A stretch of DNA of 64,000 nucleotides from Paenibacillus gallinarum (GTDB lineage Bacteria; Bacillota; Bacilli; Paenibacillales; Paenibacillaceae). The stretch's first letter is position 1, and each line of letters starts with the position of its first letter. Positions 25,402 to 33,832 of this stretch are shown here, piece after piece. The notes beneath the pieces were generated by a model that saw only the letters and a list, made by a program, of their open reading frames with translations, did no database searches and had not been told where the DNA came from. The stretch is from contig NZ_JACSQL010000002.1 in assembly GCF_014836635.1 (NCBI RefSeq), positions 558,001 to 622,000 on the forward strand, given 5' to 3'. The position numbers and the translations under genes are program-made.

Positions 25402-25441
25402 GCCCTCTCAGTTCTTCTAAAGAGAGAAGCATAGAGAGGGC
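25402..25441 (-). terminator. Hairpin terminator of prli42
   Basis: GCCCTCTC/GAGAGGGC 8-bp stem with a long loop. Read on the minus strand it is followed by ATTTTCATTT, 33 bases after the prli42 stop. It may also end lipB transcripts. Confidence 0.6.
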
Positions 25442-25473
25442 CAAGCTTGTCCTATTCATTTCGTCAAATCTGC

Positions 25474-25575
25474 TTATCCAAAGAGCAGTGGTTCAATAAC
25501 AATTAACAACGTTGAGGCAATCATCGCAATTAACATCAGATAGATTACAACTTTAAACCATTTTTTCTGTTGCAT
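25474..25575 (-). CDS. prli42: Stressosome-associated miniprotein Prli42
   Basis: 33 residues: a short basic N-terminus (MQQKKWFK), then one membrane segment VVIYLMLIAMIASTLLIVIE and a PLLFG end. Basic head plus the VYLMLxAMxASTLL-type helix is the Prli42 pattern. In Listeria Prli42 anchors the stressosome protein RsbR to the membrane. AAGGAG lies 7 bases before the ATG, and a terminator follows, so this is a complete small gene on the strand opposite its neighbours. Confidence 0.85.
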   Translation of the reverse strand: MQQKKWFKVVIYLMLIAMIASTLLIVIEPLLFG

Positions 25576-25661
25576 CAGTAAGCTCCTTTTATACCATAAT
25601 TATAATCTATTGTAACGTATCCATAGCATAGTGAAAAGTCTAACTAGAAGGGATGATAACC

Positions 25662-26789
25662 ATGATTAATCAAGAACGGATAACAAAGGAATTTATGGAT
25701 CTTGTTAAGATCGATAGTGTAACCCAATATGAACAGCAAATTTCTGAAGTACTTAAAACAAAGTTTACGGAGCTTGGACTCGAAGTCAAGGAAGATGATA
25801 CAAAAGAAGAAACAGGACACGGCGCAGGCAACTTGATTGTCACATGGAAAGCACAAGGTGCGGATCAGGCTCCAAAACTGTTCTTTACTTGTCATATGGA
25901 TACCGTCGCTCCAGGCGAAGGAATCAAACCTCAGATCTCTGAAGATGGATTTATTCGTAGTGATGGTACAACGATTTTAGGTGCGGATGACAAAGCAGGT
26001 ATCGCTGCTCTTTTTGAAGCCATCCGTGTAATAGAGGAGAATAACATTCCTCATGGTCAGATTCAGTTTGTAATTACTGTAGGTGAAGAATCGGGACTAA
26101 TTGGGGCAAGAGCGATGAAGGCAGAGGATATTGACGCAGAATTCGGGTTTGCACTTGATTCTAACGGTGAAGTTGGTGGAATCTGTGTTGCGGCTCCAGC
26201 GAGAGCGCAAATTACAATGAAAATTACGGGTAAATCGGCTCATGCTGGCGTGAATCCGGAAGATGGAATCAGCGCCATTCAAGTCGCTGCCAAAGCAATT
26301 GCGGCTATGAAACTGGGACGTGTTGACCACGAAACAACAGCGAACATTGGAAGTTTCTCCGGAGCAGGTCCACTGAACGTCGTTTGTGACTATGCTGAAA
26401 TTTTGGCTGAAGCACGGAGTATTGTTCAAAGTAAAGTGGAAAATCAAGTTGATCACATGAGAAATGCACTGCAGTCTACTTGCGAGCAGTATGGGGCAAA
26501 AGCTGAATTTGAAAGTGATATCGCTTATCCTGCTTTTAAATTAACGGACGAAGATGAGGTTGTGAAACTCGCAGCACGCGCGATCACAAGTGCGGGTCTA
26601 ACACCAAAAACATTCCCTTCCGGCGGCGGAAGCGATGCGAATATATTCAATGGTTTTGGCATTCCGACGGTGAACCTTGCTCTCGGGTATGAAGATATTC
26701 ATACGACAAATGAGCGAATCAAAGTAAGCAGTCTGGTAGATGCGGCGCGTGTCGTTGTATCGATCGTGAAAGAATCTGCAAAATCGTAA
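25662..26789 (+). CDS. M20-family metallopeptidase (PepT-like, YqjE)
   Basis: 375 residues from ATG 25662. Zinc-binding motifs of the M20 dipeptidase/tripeptidase group are present: CHMDTVAPG, LGADDKAGIAAL, the catalytic GEESGLIGA and ALDSNGEVG, with the C-terminal YEDIHTTNERI. A lid domain with KSAHAGVNPEDGISAI lies near residues 190-210. It is cytosolic and probably an aminotripeptidase; B. subtilis YqjE is the likely orthologue. AAGGG lies 9 bases before this ATG; the earlier ATG at 25653 abuts it. Confidence 0.92.
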   Translation: MINQERITKEFMDLVKIDSVTQYEQQISEVLKTKFTELGLEVKEDDTKEETGHGAGNLIVTWKAQGADQAPKLFFTCHMDTVAPGEGIKPQISEDGFIRSDGTTILGADDKAGIAALFEAIRVIEENNIPHGQIQFVITVGEESGLIGARAMKAEDIDAEFGFALDSNGEVGGICVAAPARAQITMKITGKSAHAGVNPEDGISAIQVAAKAIAAMKLGRVDHETTANIGSFSGAGPLNVVCDYAEILAEARSIVQSKVENQVDHMRNALQSTCEQYGAKAEFESDIAYPAFKLTDEDEVVKLAARAITSAGLTPKTFPSGGGSDANIFNGFGIPTVNLALGYEDIHTTNERIKVSSLVDAARVVVSIVKESAKS

Positions 26790-26809
26790 TATAAAAAACA
26801 GCATATAAG

Positions 26810-26845
26810 AAGGTCTGGGCATGAGTTCGCACCAGACCTTTTTTG
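26810..26845 (+). terminator. Terminator after the M20 peptidase gene
   Basis: GGTCTGG pairs with CCAGACC, followed by TTTTTT. The 345-base gap that follows contains only this and the minus-strand miniprotein. Confidence 0.88.
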
Positions 26846-26871
26846 CAAATGAAAAATTGAAACCCGTTTTT

Positions 26872-27036
26872 TTATTTACTATTTCGAATTAAGGGTAATA
26901 CGTTATGAGACTTTCGAATGAGGTCGATGACCTGCATATCTGGACCGTAATCTGACAACCAATGTCTAAGCGTATTCATAATCTGGTGTGCCTGTCCGGT
27001 CATATATAGAGATTCATGGGTTTTATAGCTTTTCAT
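26872..27036 (-). CDS. mciZ: MciZ-like Z-ring inhibitor miniprotein
   Basis: 54 residues: MKSYKTHESLYMTGQAHQIM, then a helix NTLRHWLSDYG and DMQVIDLIRKS. B. subtilis MciZ (40 residues) has the same layout: a short MK start, a beta segment ending in G-K-A-x-x-I and a helix. It is also encoded beside nudF. MciZ caps FtsZ filaments in the mother cell during sporulation. AGGAGTG lies 7 bases upstream. A sigma-E-like -10 (CATACGGT on the minus strand, 27069-27076) is present with a weak -35. The call rests on position and pattern, not strong identity. Confidence 0.65.
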   Translation of the reverse strand: MKSYKTHESLYMTGQAHQIMNTLRHWLSDYGPDMQVIDLIRKSHNVLPLIRNSK

Positions 27037-27134
27037 CAGAGCTCACTCCTAAATAAAGTCGTATAATACACCGTATGCCCATGAAGTCTAATTTAATACT
27101 TATTGTTTGCTTACATTTATGAGGAGGTTTAACT

Positions 27135-27734
27135 ATGAAGGAATCTATTGTTCGTCAAAAGCATCCAAAACTTAAGCATCCGGATTCGAATCCGGCATTA
27201 GTGGAAACAACCGTATCCACAGAGTCTATATTTGAGGGGAAAGTGGTTTCTCTTCACTTGGATACCGTAACCTTACCGAATGGACAGACTGGTAAAAGAG
27301 AAATTATAAGACACCCGGGTGCGGTTGCTGTTCTGGCAGTTCGAGGAGATCGTATGCTGGTTGTGGATCAGTATAGACAGGCATTAGGAAGAACCGAGCT
27401 AGAAATTCCGGCAGGTAAGCTGGACCCAGGCGAAGACCCTGAGGAAGCAGCAAAAAGAGAACTCAGAGAAGAAACGGGGTTCCGCGCTAAATCCCTTGTT
27501 CCACTCCCTGCTTTTTACACCTCCCCTGGTTTTGCTGATGAGGTTATCTATCTATACATGGCTGAAGAGCTCGAGGCAGGCGAGATGGAACTAGATGAAG
27601 ATGAGTTTCTCGAAGTATCGGAGATCACTTTGGATGAAGCTTATTTACTGATTAAAGAAGGACGGATCAGCGATGCCAAGACGATTCTTGCAGTCTACGC
27701 ATGGCACTTATATCAGCTGACAGGGAAGCTGTAA
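27135..27734 (+). CDS. nudF: ADP-ribose pyrophosphatase (Nudix)
   Basis: 199 residues. The Nudix box spans GKLDPGEDPEEAAKRELREE followed by TGF, with the upstream EIPAG strand and LPAFYTSPGFADEVIYLY that marks the ADP-ribose group. It hydrolyses ADP-ribose to AMP and ribose-5-phosphate. The extra N-terminal 25 residues (KHPKLKHPDSNP) look lineage-specific. GAGGAGG is 7 bases upstream. Only one base separates its stop from the next start. Confidence 0.95.
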   Translation: MKESIVRQKHPKLKHPDSNPALVETTVSTESIFEGKVVSLHLDTVTLPNGQTGKREIIRHPGAVAVLAVRGDRMLVVDQYRQALGRTELEIPAGKLDPGEDPEEAAKRELREETGFRAKSLVPLPAFYTSPGFADEVIYLYMAEELEAGEMELDEDEFLEVSEITLDEAYLLIKEGRISDAKTILAVYAWHLYQLTGKL

Positions 27735-27735
27735 A

Positions 27736-28944
27736 ATGAATCAGCAAGTTTCTGAAAGTGCTCCATCGCTTCGTACGTTCTATGCAGATCTCCATATTCA
27801 TATTGGCAGAACAAACAGAGGAGAAGCGGTGAAAATAAGCGGCAGCCGGGATTTAACTTTTCTTAACATTGCTAAAGAAGCGGCAACCCGCAAAGGAATC
27901 GAACTTATCGGTATTATTGATGCCCACGCTCCTGTGGTACAGCGTGATATTAGAGAAGCACTTGAATCTGGTGAGATGAGAGAAATACCGGGCGGAGGCA
28001 TCGCGTATCAGAATACGGTGATTTTACTCGGGACAGAGCTTGAAGTGAGGGAACCTGGACGAAAGGAATTCCATTTTCTTGCTTACTTTAGAACGTTATC
28101 GGATATAGAGTCCTTTACGGCCTGGATTACCCCTTTTATGAAAAATGTGAATCTTAGTTCGCAGCGAGTGTATGTCCCTGTACAAGAACTTCAAAGGGAA
28201 ATTATACGCCGTGGTGGACTGTTTATCCCTGCTCATGTGTTTACACCCCATAAAGGTATTTATGGAAGCAGTGTATACCGGATGGAGGAAATTCTAGATG
28301 TAGCTGACATATCAGCCATCGAACTTGGACTTAGTGCGGATTCAGAAATGGCAGGTTATATTAGCGAACTGGACAACATTCCTTTTTTGACGAATTCGGA
28401 TGCGCATTCCCTTGGTAAAATCGGGAGAGAGTACAATAGTCTTCGGTTGTCAGAGCCTTCATTTGATGAGTTTTGTTATGCTTTACAAAATAAAGACGGC
28501 CGCCGGATTGAAGCGAATTATGGCTTGAATCCGCTGCTTGGTAAATATCACCGTACTTACTGCGCAGCATGTAACAGTATTCTCGATGAAGCCAAGGTCA
28601 CTGGAGAGCGATGCCCTTATTGTGGAAGCACCAAATTGATTCAAGGTGTACTTGATCGAATTTTAACAATTGCGGATCGTGACAAGTCTTATATTCCACC
28701 TGGGCGGCCTGCTTATCAATACCAAGTACCACTGGAATTTATTCCGGGGCTTGGCAAAGTGAAACTACGTTTATTACTTGAAGCTTTCGGAAGTGAAATG
28801 GCAATCCTGCATCGTACGGAAGAAGACGATTTACGTAATGTTGTTGGAGATGAACTTGCGAGGTACATTATTATGGCCAGAAGCGGTGAACTGCTGCTGA
28901 ACTCTGGCGGCGGAGGAACCTACGGCAAAGTTTCGAGAACATGA
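27736..28944 (+). CDS. Endonuclease Q family protein (YqxK-like)
   Basis: 402 residues. A PHP metal-binding domain (FYADLHIHIGRT, IDAHAPVV, FIPAHVFTPHKG, LTNSDAHSLGKIGREYN) is followed by a four-Cys zinc finger (CAACNSILDEAKVTGERC plus PYCGS, about 275-300) and a helix-hairpin-helix region (FIPGLGKVKLRLLLEAFG). The layout matches EndoQ, which nicks DNA 5' of deaminated bases and abasic sites, so a repair role is likely. It is translationally linked to nudF, as B. subtilis yqxK is. Confidence 0.92.
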   Translation: MNQQVSESAPSLRTFYADLHIHIGRTNRGEAVKISGSRDLTFLNIAKEAATRKGIELIGIIDAHAPVVQRDIREALESGEMREIPGGGIAYQNTVILLGTELEVREPGRKEFHFLAYFRTLSDIESFTAWITPFMKNVNLSSQRVYVPVQELQREIIRRGGLFIPAHVFTPHKGIYGSSVYRMEEILDVADISAIELGLSADSEMAGYISELDNIPFLTNSDAHSLGKIGREYNSLRLSEPSFDEFCYALQNKDGRRIEANYGLNPLLGKYHRTYCAACNSILDEAKVTGERCPYCGSTKLIQGVLDRILTIADRDKSYIPPGRPAYQYQVPLEFIPGLGKVKLRLLLEAFGSEMAILHRTEEDDLRNVVGDELARYIIMARSGELLLNSGGGGTYGKVSRT

Positions 28945-28957
28945 ATTCAGGTTCGGG

Positions 28958-28986
28958 TCATAGAATGAGAGAGAAATTCATAGAGT
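28958..28986 (+). promoter_or_regulatory. Candidate sigma-E promoter of spoIIM
   Basis: TCATAGA and CATAGAGT are separated by 14 bases, the sigma-E spacing, with partial matches to the -35 and CATACAAT-type -10. It lies 35 bases before spoIIM, which is sigma-E-dependent in B. subtilis. Confidence 0.5.
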
Positions 28987-29021
28987 AGGGTATGTAACCA
29001 GAAAGGGGACGACCTCTCGCC

Positions 29022-29648
29022 ATGCCATTTCTCAAACATACATTTAGAGACCAAACTCCACTTTATATTTTTGTTGCTGTATTATTTCTGGTCGGGGTTA
29101 TTTTCGGTGCATTAATGGTAGGAGCACTAACCCTGGATCAGCAGCAGGATCTTGCGGGTTATTTGGATAATTTTTTTGTAAGTATGCATCAAGGAAATGT
29201 AGATGAAGCTCATTCTTTTTTTGACATTACCATGCTTCATTTGAAGTGGATTGGACTTATTTTCATTCTTGGCTTATCTGTCATCGGTCTTCCAGGTATT
29301 TTAGTTTTGGACTTTCTAAAAGGGGTGCTGATCGGTTTTTCTGTTGGATATTTGGTTGCTCAGTATTCCTGGAAAGGGTTGCTGCTCGCTTTGCTGTCTA
29401 TTGCTCCTCATAATCTATTTTTAATTCCTGTCCTGATGATTAGCAGTGTGGCCGCAATTACCTTTTCACTTCATATGATACGCAGCCGGTTTTTTATGCA
29501 GCGAAACCAAAGTCTAAAAAGACCACTTACCAGTTACATTACTTTAACCCTGGCAATGGCCTTGCTTATGGTCGGAATCTCTTCCTTTGAGACCTTTGTG
29601 ACTCCTGTGTTAATGCAGTGGGTAACCCCATTATTTATTAAGGTTTAA
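29022..29648 (+). CDS. spoIIM: Stage II sporulation protein M
   Basis: 208 residues, about five membrane segments (approximately 14-34, 70-92, 96-114, 118-148 and 170-190) with the SpoIIM/YdiK-type core DFLKGVLIGFSVGYLVAQYS and APHNLFLIPVLMI. SpoIIM, with SpoIID and SpoIIP, drives septal peptidoglycan thinning and engulfment. AAAGGGG precedes the ATG. It sits directly upstream of fur, as in Bacillus. Confidence 0.95.
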   Translation: MPFLKHTFRDQTPLYIFVAVLFLVGVIFGALMVGALTLDQQQDLAGYLDNFFVSMHQGNVDEAHSFFDITMLHLKWIGLIFILGLSVIGLPGILVLDFLKGVLIGFSVGYLVAQYSWKGLLLALLSIAPHNLFLIPVLMISSVAAITFSLHMIRSRFFMQRNQSLKRPLTSYITLTLAMALLMVGISSFETFVTPVLMQWVTPLFIKV

Positions 29649-29684
29649 ACCTAGGACCCAATCTCTCTTAAAACCCTGATACTG

Positions 29685-29714
29685 TTGACTTTATTTCGTA
29701 AGTGACCCTATAAT
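29685..29714 (+). promoter_or_regulatory. Sigma-A promoter of fur
   Basis: TTGACT and TATAAT with an 18-base spacer, 54 bases before the fur start. Confidence 0.78.
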
Positions 29715-29767
29715 AAACAAGTGGGTTTACGTACACGATGCAGTGATTTCCGAGGGGGAGGGATAAT

Positions 29768-30229
29768 ATGGAAGCACGGATCGACAAGATAAAACAACAG
29801 TTACAATCTCAAGGCTACAAACTAACGCCCCAACGGGAAGCGACAGTTCGAGTCTTGCTAGAAAATGAAGAAGACCATTTGAGTGCAGAAGATGTGTTCA
29901 TGTTGGTTAAGGAAAAAGCTCCCGAAATCGGTCTTGCAACCGTATATCGAACCCTGGAACTGCTCAGTGAGCTGCATGTCGTTGAGAAGATTAATTTTGG
30001 TGACGGAGTAGCCCGCTATGATTTGCGCGGTGACACAAGCAAGCACCATCATCACCATTTGATATGCGTTCAATGCGGCAGTATGGACGAAATACGAGAA
30101 GATTGGCTTGGGCCGCTTGAAGAAAGATTAGAGCGTGAGTTTAATTTTACGGTTCTAGATCACAGACTTGATTTTCAAGGAATCTGTCATCGTTGCAAGG
30201 ACAAGAACGATCAGAAACCGAAGAACTGA
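29768..30229 (+). CDS. fur: Fur-family metalloregulator
   Basis: 153 residues. A winged helix (GYKLTPQREATVRVLLEN and IGLATVYRTLELL) is followed by the metal-binding dimerisation domain with HHHHHLICVQCGSMDEI and a second Cys pair, CHRC. The first CxxC with the second forms the structural zinc site. Position between spoIIM and yqzK-xerD matches B. subtilis fur rather than perR or zur, so an iron sensor is the best call. It is followed by its own terminator. Confidence 0.93.
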   Translation: MEARIDKIKQQLQSQGYKLTPQREATVRVLLENEEDHLSAEDVFMLVKEKAPEIGLATVYRTLELLSELHVVEKINFGDGVARYDLRGDTSKHHHHHLICVQCGSMDEIREDWLGPLEERLEREFNFTVLDHRLDFQGICHRCKDKNDQKPKN

Positions 30230-30248
30230 TATAAAGACAAGCATGAGC

Positions 30249-30284
30249 AAGCTCTCACCGAGTCAAGTTCGGGGGAGCTTTTTT
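30249..30284 (+). terminator. Terminator after fur
   Basis: AAGCTC and GAGCTT arms with an inner CCGA/TCGG pairing, then TTTT. Confidence 0.75.
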
Positions 30285-30375
30285 AGCATGTACACGTAGA
30301 GGTAATGACTTGTAAAATATAGAATGAATTCGATAACTTCCTCTTTTCGCCAGCCTAAAGGTGGTCATAGTCGGG

Positions 30376-30444
30376 TTGACAGTTTCATAGGCTGAATCAT
30401 AGCCGAATTGTCATCGGGGAATACTACCCAAACCCTTCATAGGG
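30376..30444 (+). other. Run of short hairpins ahead of yqzK
   Basis: Three consecutive inverted repeats: TGACA/TGTCA (30377-30413, with an inner GGCT/AGCC), GGGG/CCC (30416-30429) and CCC/GGG (30433-30444). The 250-base fur-yqzK gap otherwise holds only the fur terminator. It may be a structured 5' leader; no known riboswitch class is recognised. Confidence 0.35.
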
Positions 30445-30479
30445 CGACATTATAACTTTAGGAAAGGCGGAAGAAACTC

Positions 30480-30722
30480 ATGGTATTTTCACTTCGCAAA
30501 TGGCTTCGCATGGTTCGTTTGTTTATCATATTTGCTGCCCTTGTTTATATGTTTTATAATGTGTTCGATTTATTCTCAAACTGGATCACTCCTGTGGATC
30601 ATTACAAGATCCCTGAGGGTAATGCACTGAAAGTATTTCATCCCGAAGAAGGAATTCAGCTTGCAGCCGAGAAAACAAACTTAATGAATCGTCTTCGTTT
30701 TTTCTATTGGTATGGTGAATAG
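30480..30722 (+). CDS. yqzK: DUF4227 (YqzK) family membrane protein
   Basis: 80 residues with one membrane segment (about 13-31; LFIIFAALVYMFYNVFDLF) and a short extracytoplasmic or cytosolic tail. YqzK proteins lie between fur and xerD in Bacillus, exactly as here. Function is unknown. RBS AGGAAAGGCGG is about 10 bases before the ATG; xerD follows after 54 bases. Confidence 0.87.
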   Translation: MVFSLRKWLRMVRLFIIFAALVYMFYNVFDLFSNWITPVDHYKIPEGNALKVFHPEEGIQLAAEKTNLMNRLRFFYWYGE

Positions 30723-30776
30723 AAGTGTGGACTTGTTAACATAAAAATTCAAAGGTAAGGAGCTGTAAGGAAAACG

Positions 30777-31682
30777 ATGAGGAAGTATGTGCAGCCCTAC
30801 ATGGATTATTTGCAGGAGGATAAAGGGTCTTCTGTCAGTACGCTTGAGTCGTACAAACGTGATATTGAACAGTTTATTGGGTATATGAATAGAGAACAGC
30901 ATATGGATGCGGATGTGGAAGCGTCTGAGATTACACGTACACATATTGTACTGTATTTATCCTATCTTAAAAAAGAAGGGAAGGCGGCTTCAACCATTGC
31001 GCGAAATGTCGTTTCCCTTCGTTCTTTTTTTCATTATCTTATGTTTAAAGGCTTGGTTTCAAAAGATCCGACCTATCATCTGGATTCACCTAAAACAGAG
31101 AAAAACCCGCCCAAAATCCTTTCCATTTCAGAAGTGGACAGGCTTCTCAGTATCCCAGATCCTTCTGTGCCTTCTGGCCTTAGGGACAAGGCCATGCTAG
31201 AGCTTTTATATGCGACGGGAATTAAAGTTTCAGAGCTTGTTCATCTAAATGTAGAAGACCTGAATACCCAGCTCAAGTATGTTCGGACGGGAAGAGACAG
31301 TGCGAAAGAAAGGGTAATACCTGTGACGGGGATAGCGGCCAGGGCAACGACTGAATATCTGGAGTCTGCTCGCAGCAAACTATTAAGGGAACATATCGAT
31401 GAACAAGCTTTGTTTGTAAATACGAATGGAAGCCGGTTAACACGGCAAGGCATATGGAAAATGATAAAAAAGTACGCAGAAGAAGCGGGTCTCGCTGGCG
31501 AAGGAATCACACCGCATACGCTTAGACATTCTTTTGCTGCCCATTTGCTAGAGAATGGTGCTGATTTAAGATCAGTGCAGGAAATGATGGGGCATGCCGA
31601 TATCTCGACTACTCAAATTTACAATCAAGTGGTCAAACGTAATATGAAAGATGTCTATGATCATTATCATCCCCGTGCCTGA
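30777..31682 (+). CDS. xerD: Tyrosine recombinase XerD (variant catalytic residues)
   Basis: 301 residues. The SAM-like core-binding domain (1-85) precedes the catalytic domain. His247 and Arg250 (HTLRHSFAAHLL), His273 (MMGHADISTT) and the nucleophile Tyr282 (TQIYNQV) are all present. The first catalytic Arg, normally GLRVSEL, is Lys150 here (ATGIKVSELVHLN), and the beta-hairpin GKGxKER reads GRDSAKER. XerD with XerC resolves chromosome dimers at dif. Position before deoB matches B. subtilis ripX/xerD. RBS is TAAGG. Confidence 0.92.
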   Translation: MRKYVQPYMDYLQEDKGSSVSTLESYKRDIEQFIGYMNREQHMDADVEASEITRTHIVLYLSYLKKEGKAASTIARNVVSLRSFFHYLMFKGLVSKDPTYHLDSPKTEKNPPKILSISEVDRLLSIPDPSVPSGLRDKAMLELLYATGIKVSELVHLNVEDLNTQLKYVRTGRDSAKERVIPVTGIAARATTEYLESARSKLLREHIDEQALFVNTNGSRLTRQGIWKMIKKYAEEAGLAGEGITPHTLRHSFAAHLLENGADLRSVQEMMGHADISTTQIYNQVVKRNMKDVYDHYHPRA

Positions 31683-31745
31683 TGGATTTCCAACACCATA
31701 TGTATATTCAGATAAATTTTTGAACCAGGGAAGGGGCAATACATC

Positions 31746-32939
31746 ATGACGAACAGAGAATCACGCTTTAAACGTATTTGTTTCATTGTGCTGGATAGTG
31801 TAGGAATTGGAGAACAACCAGATGCTCCTGAGTTTGGTGATGCAGGTGCTCATACACTAGGTCATATTTTGGAACGTGTTCCGGGTACAAAGCTTCCTAA
31901 CATGCAAAAATTAGGGCTTGGAAATATTGCTTCTATTCCGCCTCTGTCTCCTGCTGAAGCACCTGCAGGATACTATGGAAAGATGAAAGAAGTATCTGCA
32001 GGTAAAGATACAATGACGGGACACTGGGAACTAATGGGGCTCAAAATTGAAACTCCATTTAATACATATCCTGCCGGCTTCCCGCAAGATTTAATTACTG
32101 AATTCGAAAAACAGACAGGCCGTAAGGTCCTCTGTAATAAACCGGCTTCCGGTACCGAAGTGCTTGAAGAGTACGGTGAAGAGCAAATGAAGACAGGCTC
32201 TTGGATCGTATACACATCCGCAGACAGTGTATTCCAAATTGCTGCGCATGAAGACATTATTCCGGTAGAGGAGTTATTTAAAGCTTGTAGGATTGCTCGT
32301 AAACTTACGCTAGCTCCTGAACATTCTGTAGGACGTGTAATTGCCCGTCCTTATATAGGACAACCAGGTTCTTTCAAAAGAACGCCTAACCGGCACGATT
32401 ACGCAGTAAAACCGCCAGAGCCAACAGTAATGAACTCTCTGCAAACCTCGGGCTATGATGTGATCGCAGTAGGAAAGATTAATGACATTTTCGATGGAGA
32501 AGGGGTAACCGCATCTTATCCGTCTAAGAGCAATGAACATGGCATTGAACTAACCATTGAGCAACTAGGCAAGGATTTTAACGGACTTTTGTTTACCAAT
32601 TTAGTAGACTTTGATTCCTTGTACGGTCACCGTAGAGACCCGGAAGGCTATGCAGGTGCTCTTGAAGTGTTTGATAAGGCTTTGCCAGAGATTATGGAGC
32701 GCATCGGTCCTGATGATCTGCTGATCATCTCTGCTGACCACGGTAATGATCCTGTACATGCGGGGACGGATCATACGAGAGAGTATGTACCGGTGCTGAT
32801 CTACAGCCCGTCTTTACAAACACCAGGAAAAAGCATTGGCGTAAGAGATACGTATTCCGATCTCGGTGCGACGATTGCTGATAATTTTGGTACTACAGCT
32901 CCACTGCACGGGGAGAGTTTTTTAAGGGAACTTATTTAA
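31746..32939 (+). CDS. deoB: Phosphopentomutase
   Basis: 397 residues, alkaline-phosphatase-like metalloenzyme. Metal-site motifs are [19 protein letters not shown] at the N-terminus, [13 protein letters not shown] (phosphorylated Thr) and [10 protein letters not shown] with [12 protein letters not shown] at the C-terminus. It interconverts ribose-1- and ribose-5-phosphate (and the deoxy forms) after nucleoside phosphorolysis. It leads a salvage operon with two purine phosphorylases and pdp. AAGGGG lies about 8 bases before the ATG. Confidence 0.97.
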   Translation: MTNRESRFKRICFIVLDSVGIGEQPDAPEFGDAGAHTLGHILERVPGTKLPNMQKLGLGNIASIPPLSPAEAPAGYYGKMKEVSAGKDTMTGHWELMGLKIETPFNTYPAGFPQDLITEFEKQTGRKVLCNKPASGTEVLEEYGEEQMKTGSWIVYTSADSVFQIAAHEDIIPVEELFKACRIARKLTLAPEHSVGRVIARPYIGQPGSFKRTPNRHDYAVKPPEPTVMNSLQTSGYDVIAVGKINDIFDGEGVTASYPSKSNEHGIELTIEQLGKDFNGLLFTNLVDFDSLYGHRRDPEGYAGALEVFDKALPEIMERIGPDDLLIISADHGNDPVHAGTDHTREYVPVLIYSPSLQTPGKSIGVRDTYSDLGATIADNFGTTAPLHGESFLRELI

Positions 32940-32956
32940 GGGGGACAACCAAGTTT

Positions 32957-33781
32957 ATGACACAGCTAGCGCAGAACAGCGTAGGGGAAGCAGCAACTTA
33001 TATCCAATCAAAAACGAACATTATTCCTGAAATCGGGCTTATTCTTGGCTCAGGACTCGGCATTCTTGCTGAACTGATTGAAGATGCCATCGCAATTCCT
33101 TATGAAGAGATTCCTCATTTTCCGGCTTCTACTGTAGAAGGTCATGTTGGGGAATTATTGATTGGAACCATTCAGGGGCGTCCTGTAGTGATGATGAAAG
33201 GCCGTTTCCATATGTATGAAGGTTATGGTCCTGAAGTAACCGCGTTTCCGGTACGTGTTATGAAAGCGATCGGTGTTCAAAAGATGCTTGTAACGAACGC
33301 AGCAGGAGGCGTTAACACGTCTTATACGCCTGGAGATCTGATGATTATATCAGATCATCTTAATATGACAGGCCGCAATCCGCTGATCGGACCCAATCAT
33401 GATGATTTTGGTGTGCGTTTCCCAGATATGTCTGAAGCGTATAGCCTTAGACTCCGTAAGCTTGCGAAAGAAACGGCGGAGAAACAAGGTTTTGCGATGA
33501 AGGAAGGCGTATATGCTGGTCTTCTTGGTCCTAACTATGAGACACCGGCTGAAATCGTTATGTTACGGACACTAGGCGCGGATGCAGTAGGAATGTCTAC
33601 GGTGGCTGAAGTCATTGTAGCTCGTCATGCAGGAATTGAAGTGCTCGGTATCTCTTGCATTACAAATATGGCTGCAGGTATTCTTGAGCAGCCGTTATCT
33701 CATGAAGAAGTCATGGAAACAGCTGAAATGGTAAAAGAAAAATTCTTGAACCTGGTCATGTCACTTATTCCACAAATGTAG
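32957..33781 (+). CDS. punA: Purine-nucleoside phosphorylase (copy 1)
   Basis: 274 residues, trimeric PNP type. Landmarks are LILGSGLGILAELIEDAI, VEGHVGELLIGT, MKGRFHMYEGY, VTNAAGGVNTSYTPGDLMII (phosphate and purine site) and GMSTVAEVIVARHAGIEVLG. It cleaves guanosine/inosine to base and ribose-1-phosphate. It begins 17 bases after deoB behind GGGG and is followed by a paralogue with the same motifs. Confidence 0.95.
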   Translation: MTQLAQNSVGEAATYIQSKTNIIPEIGLILGSGLGILAELIEDAIAIPYEEIPHFPASTVEGHVGELLIGTIQGRPVVMMKGRFHMYEGYGPEVTAFPVRVMKAIGVQKMLVTNAAGGVNTSYTPGDLMIISDHLNMTGRNPLIGPNHDDFGVRFPDMSEAYSLRLRKLAKETAEKQGFAMKEGVYAGLLGPNYETPAEIVMLRTLGADAVGMSTVAEVIVARHAGIEVLGISCITNMAAGILEQPLSHEEVMETAEMVKEKFLNLVMSLIPQM

Positions 33782-33832
33782 ATATGATACGGATCATAGC
33801 AACATAATTTTGACTAAAGGGGAATGACATAT

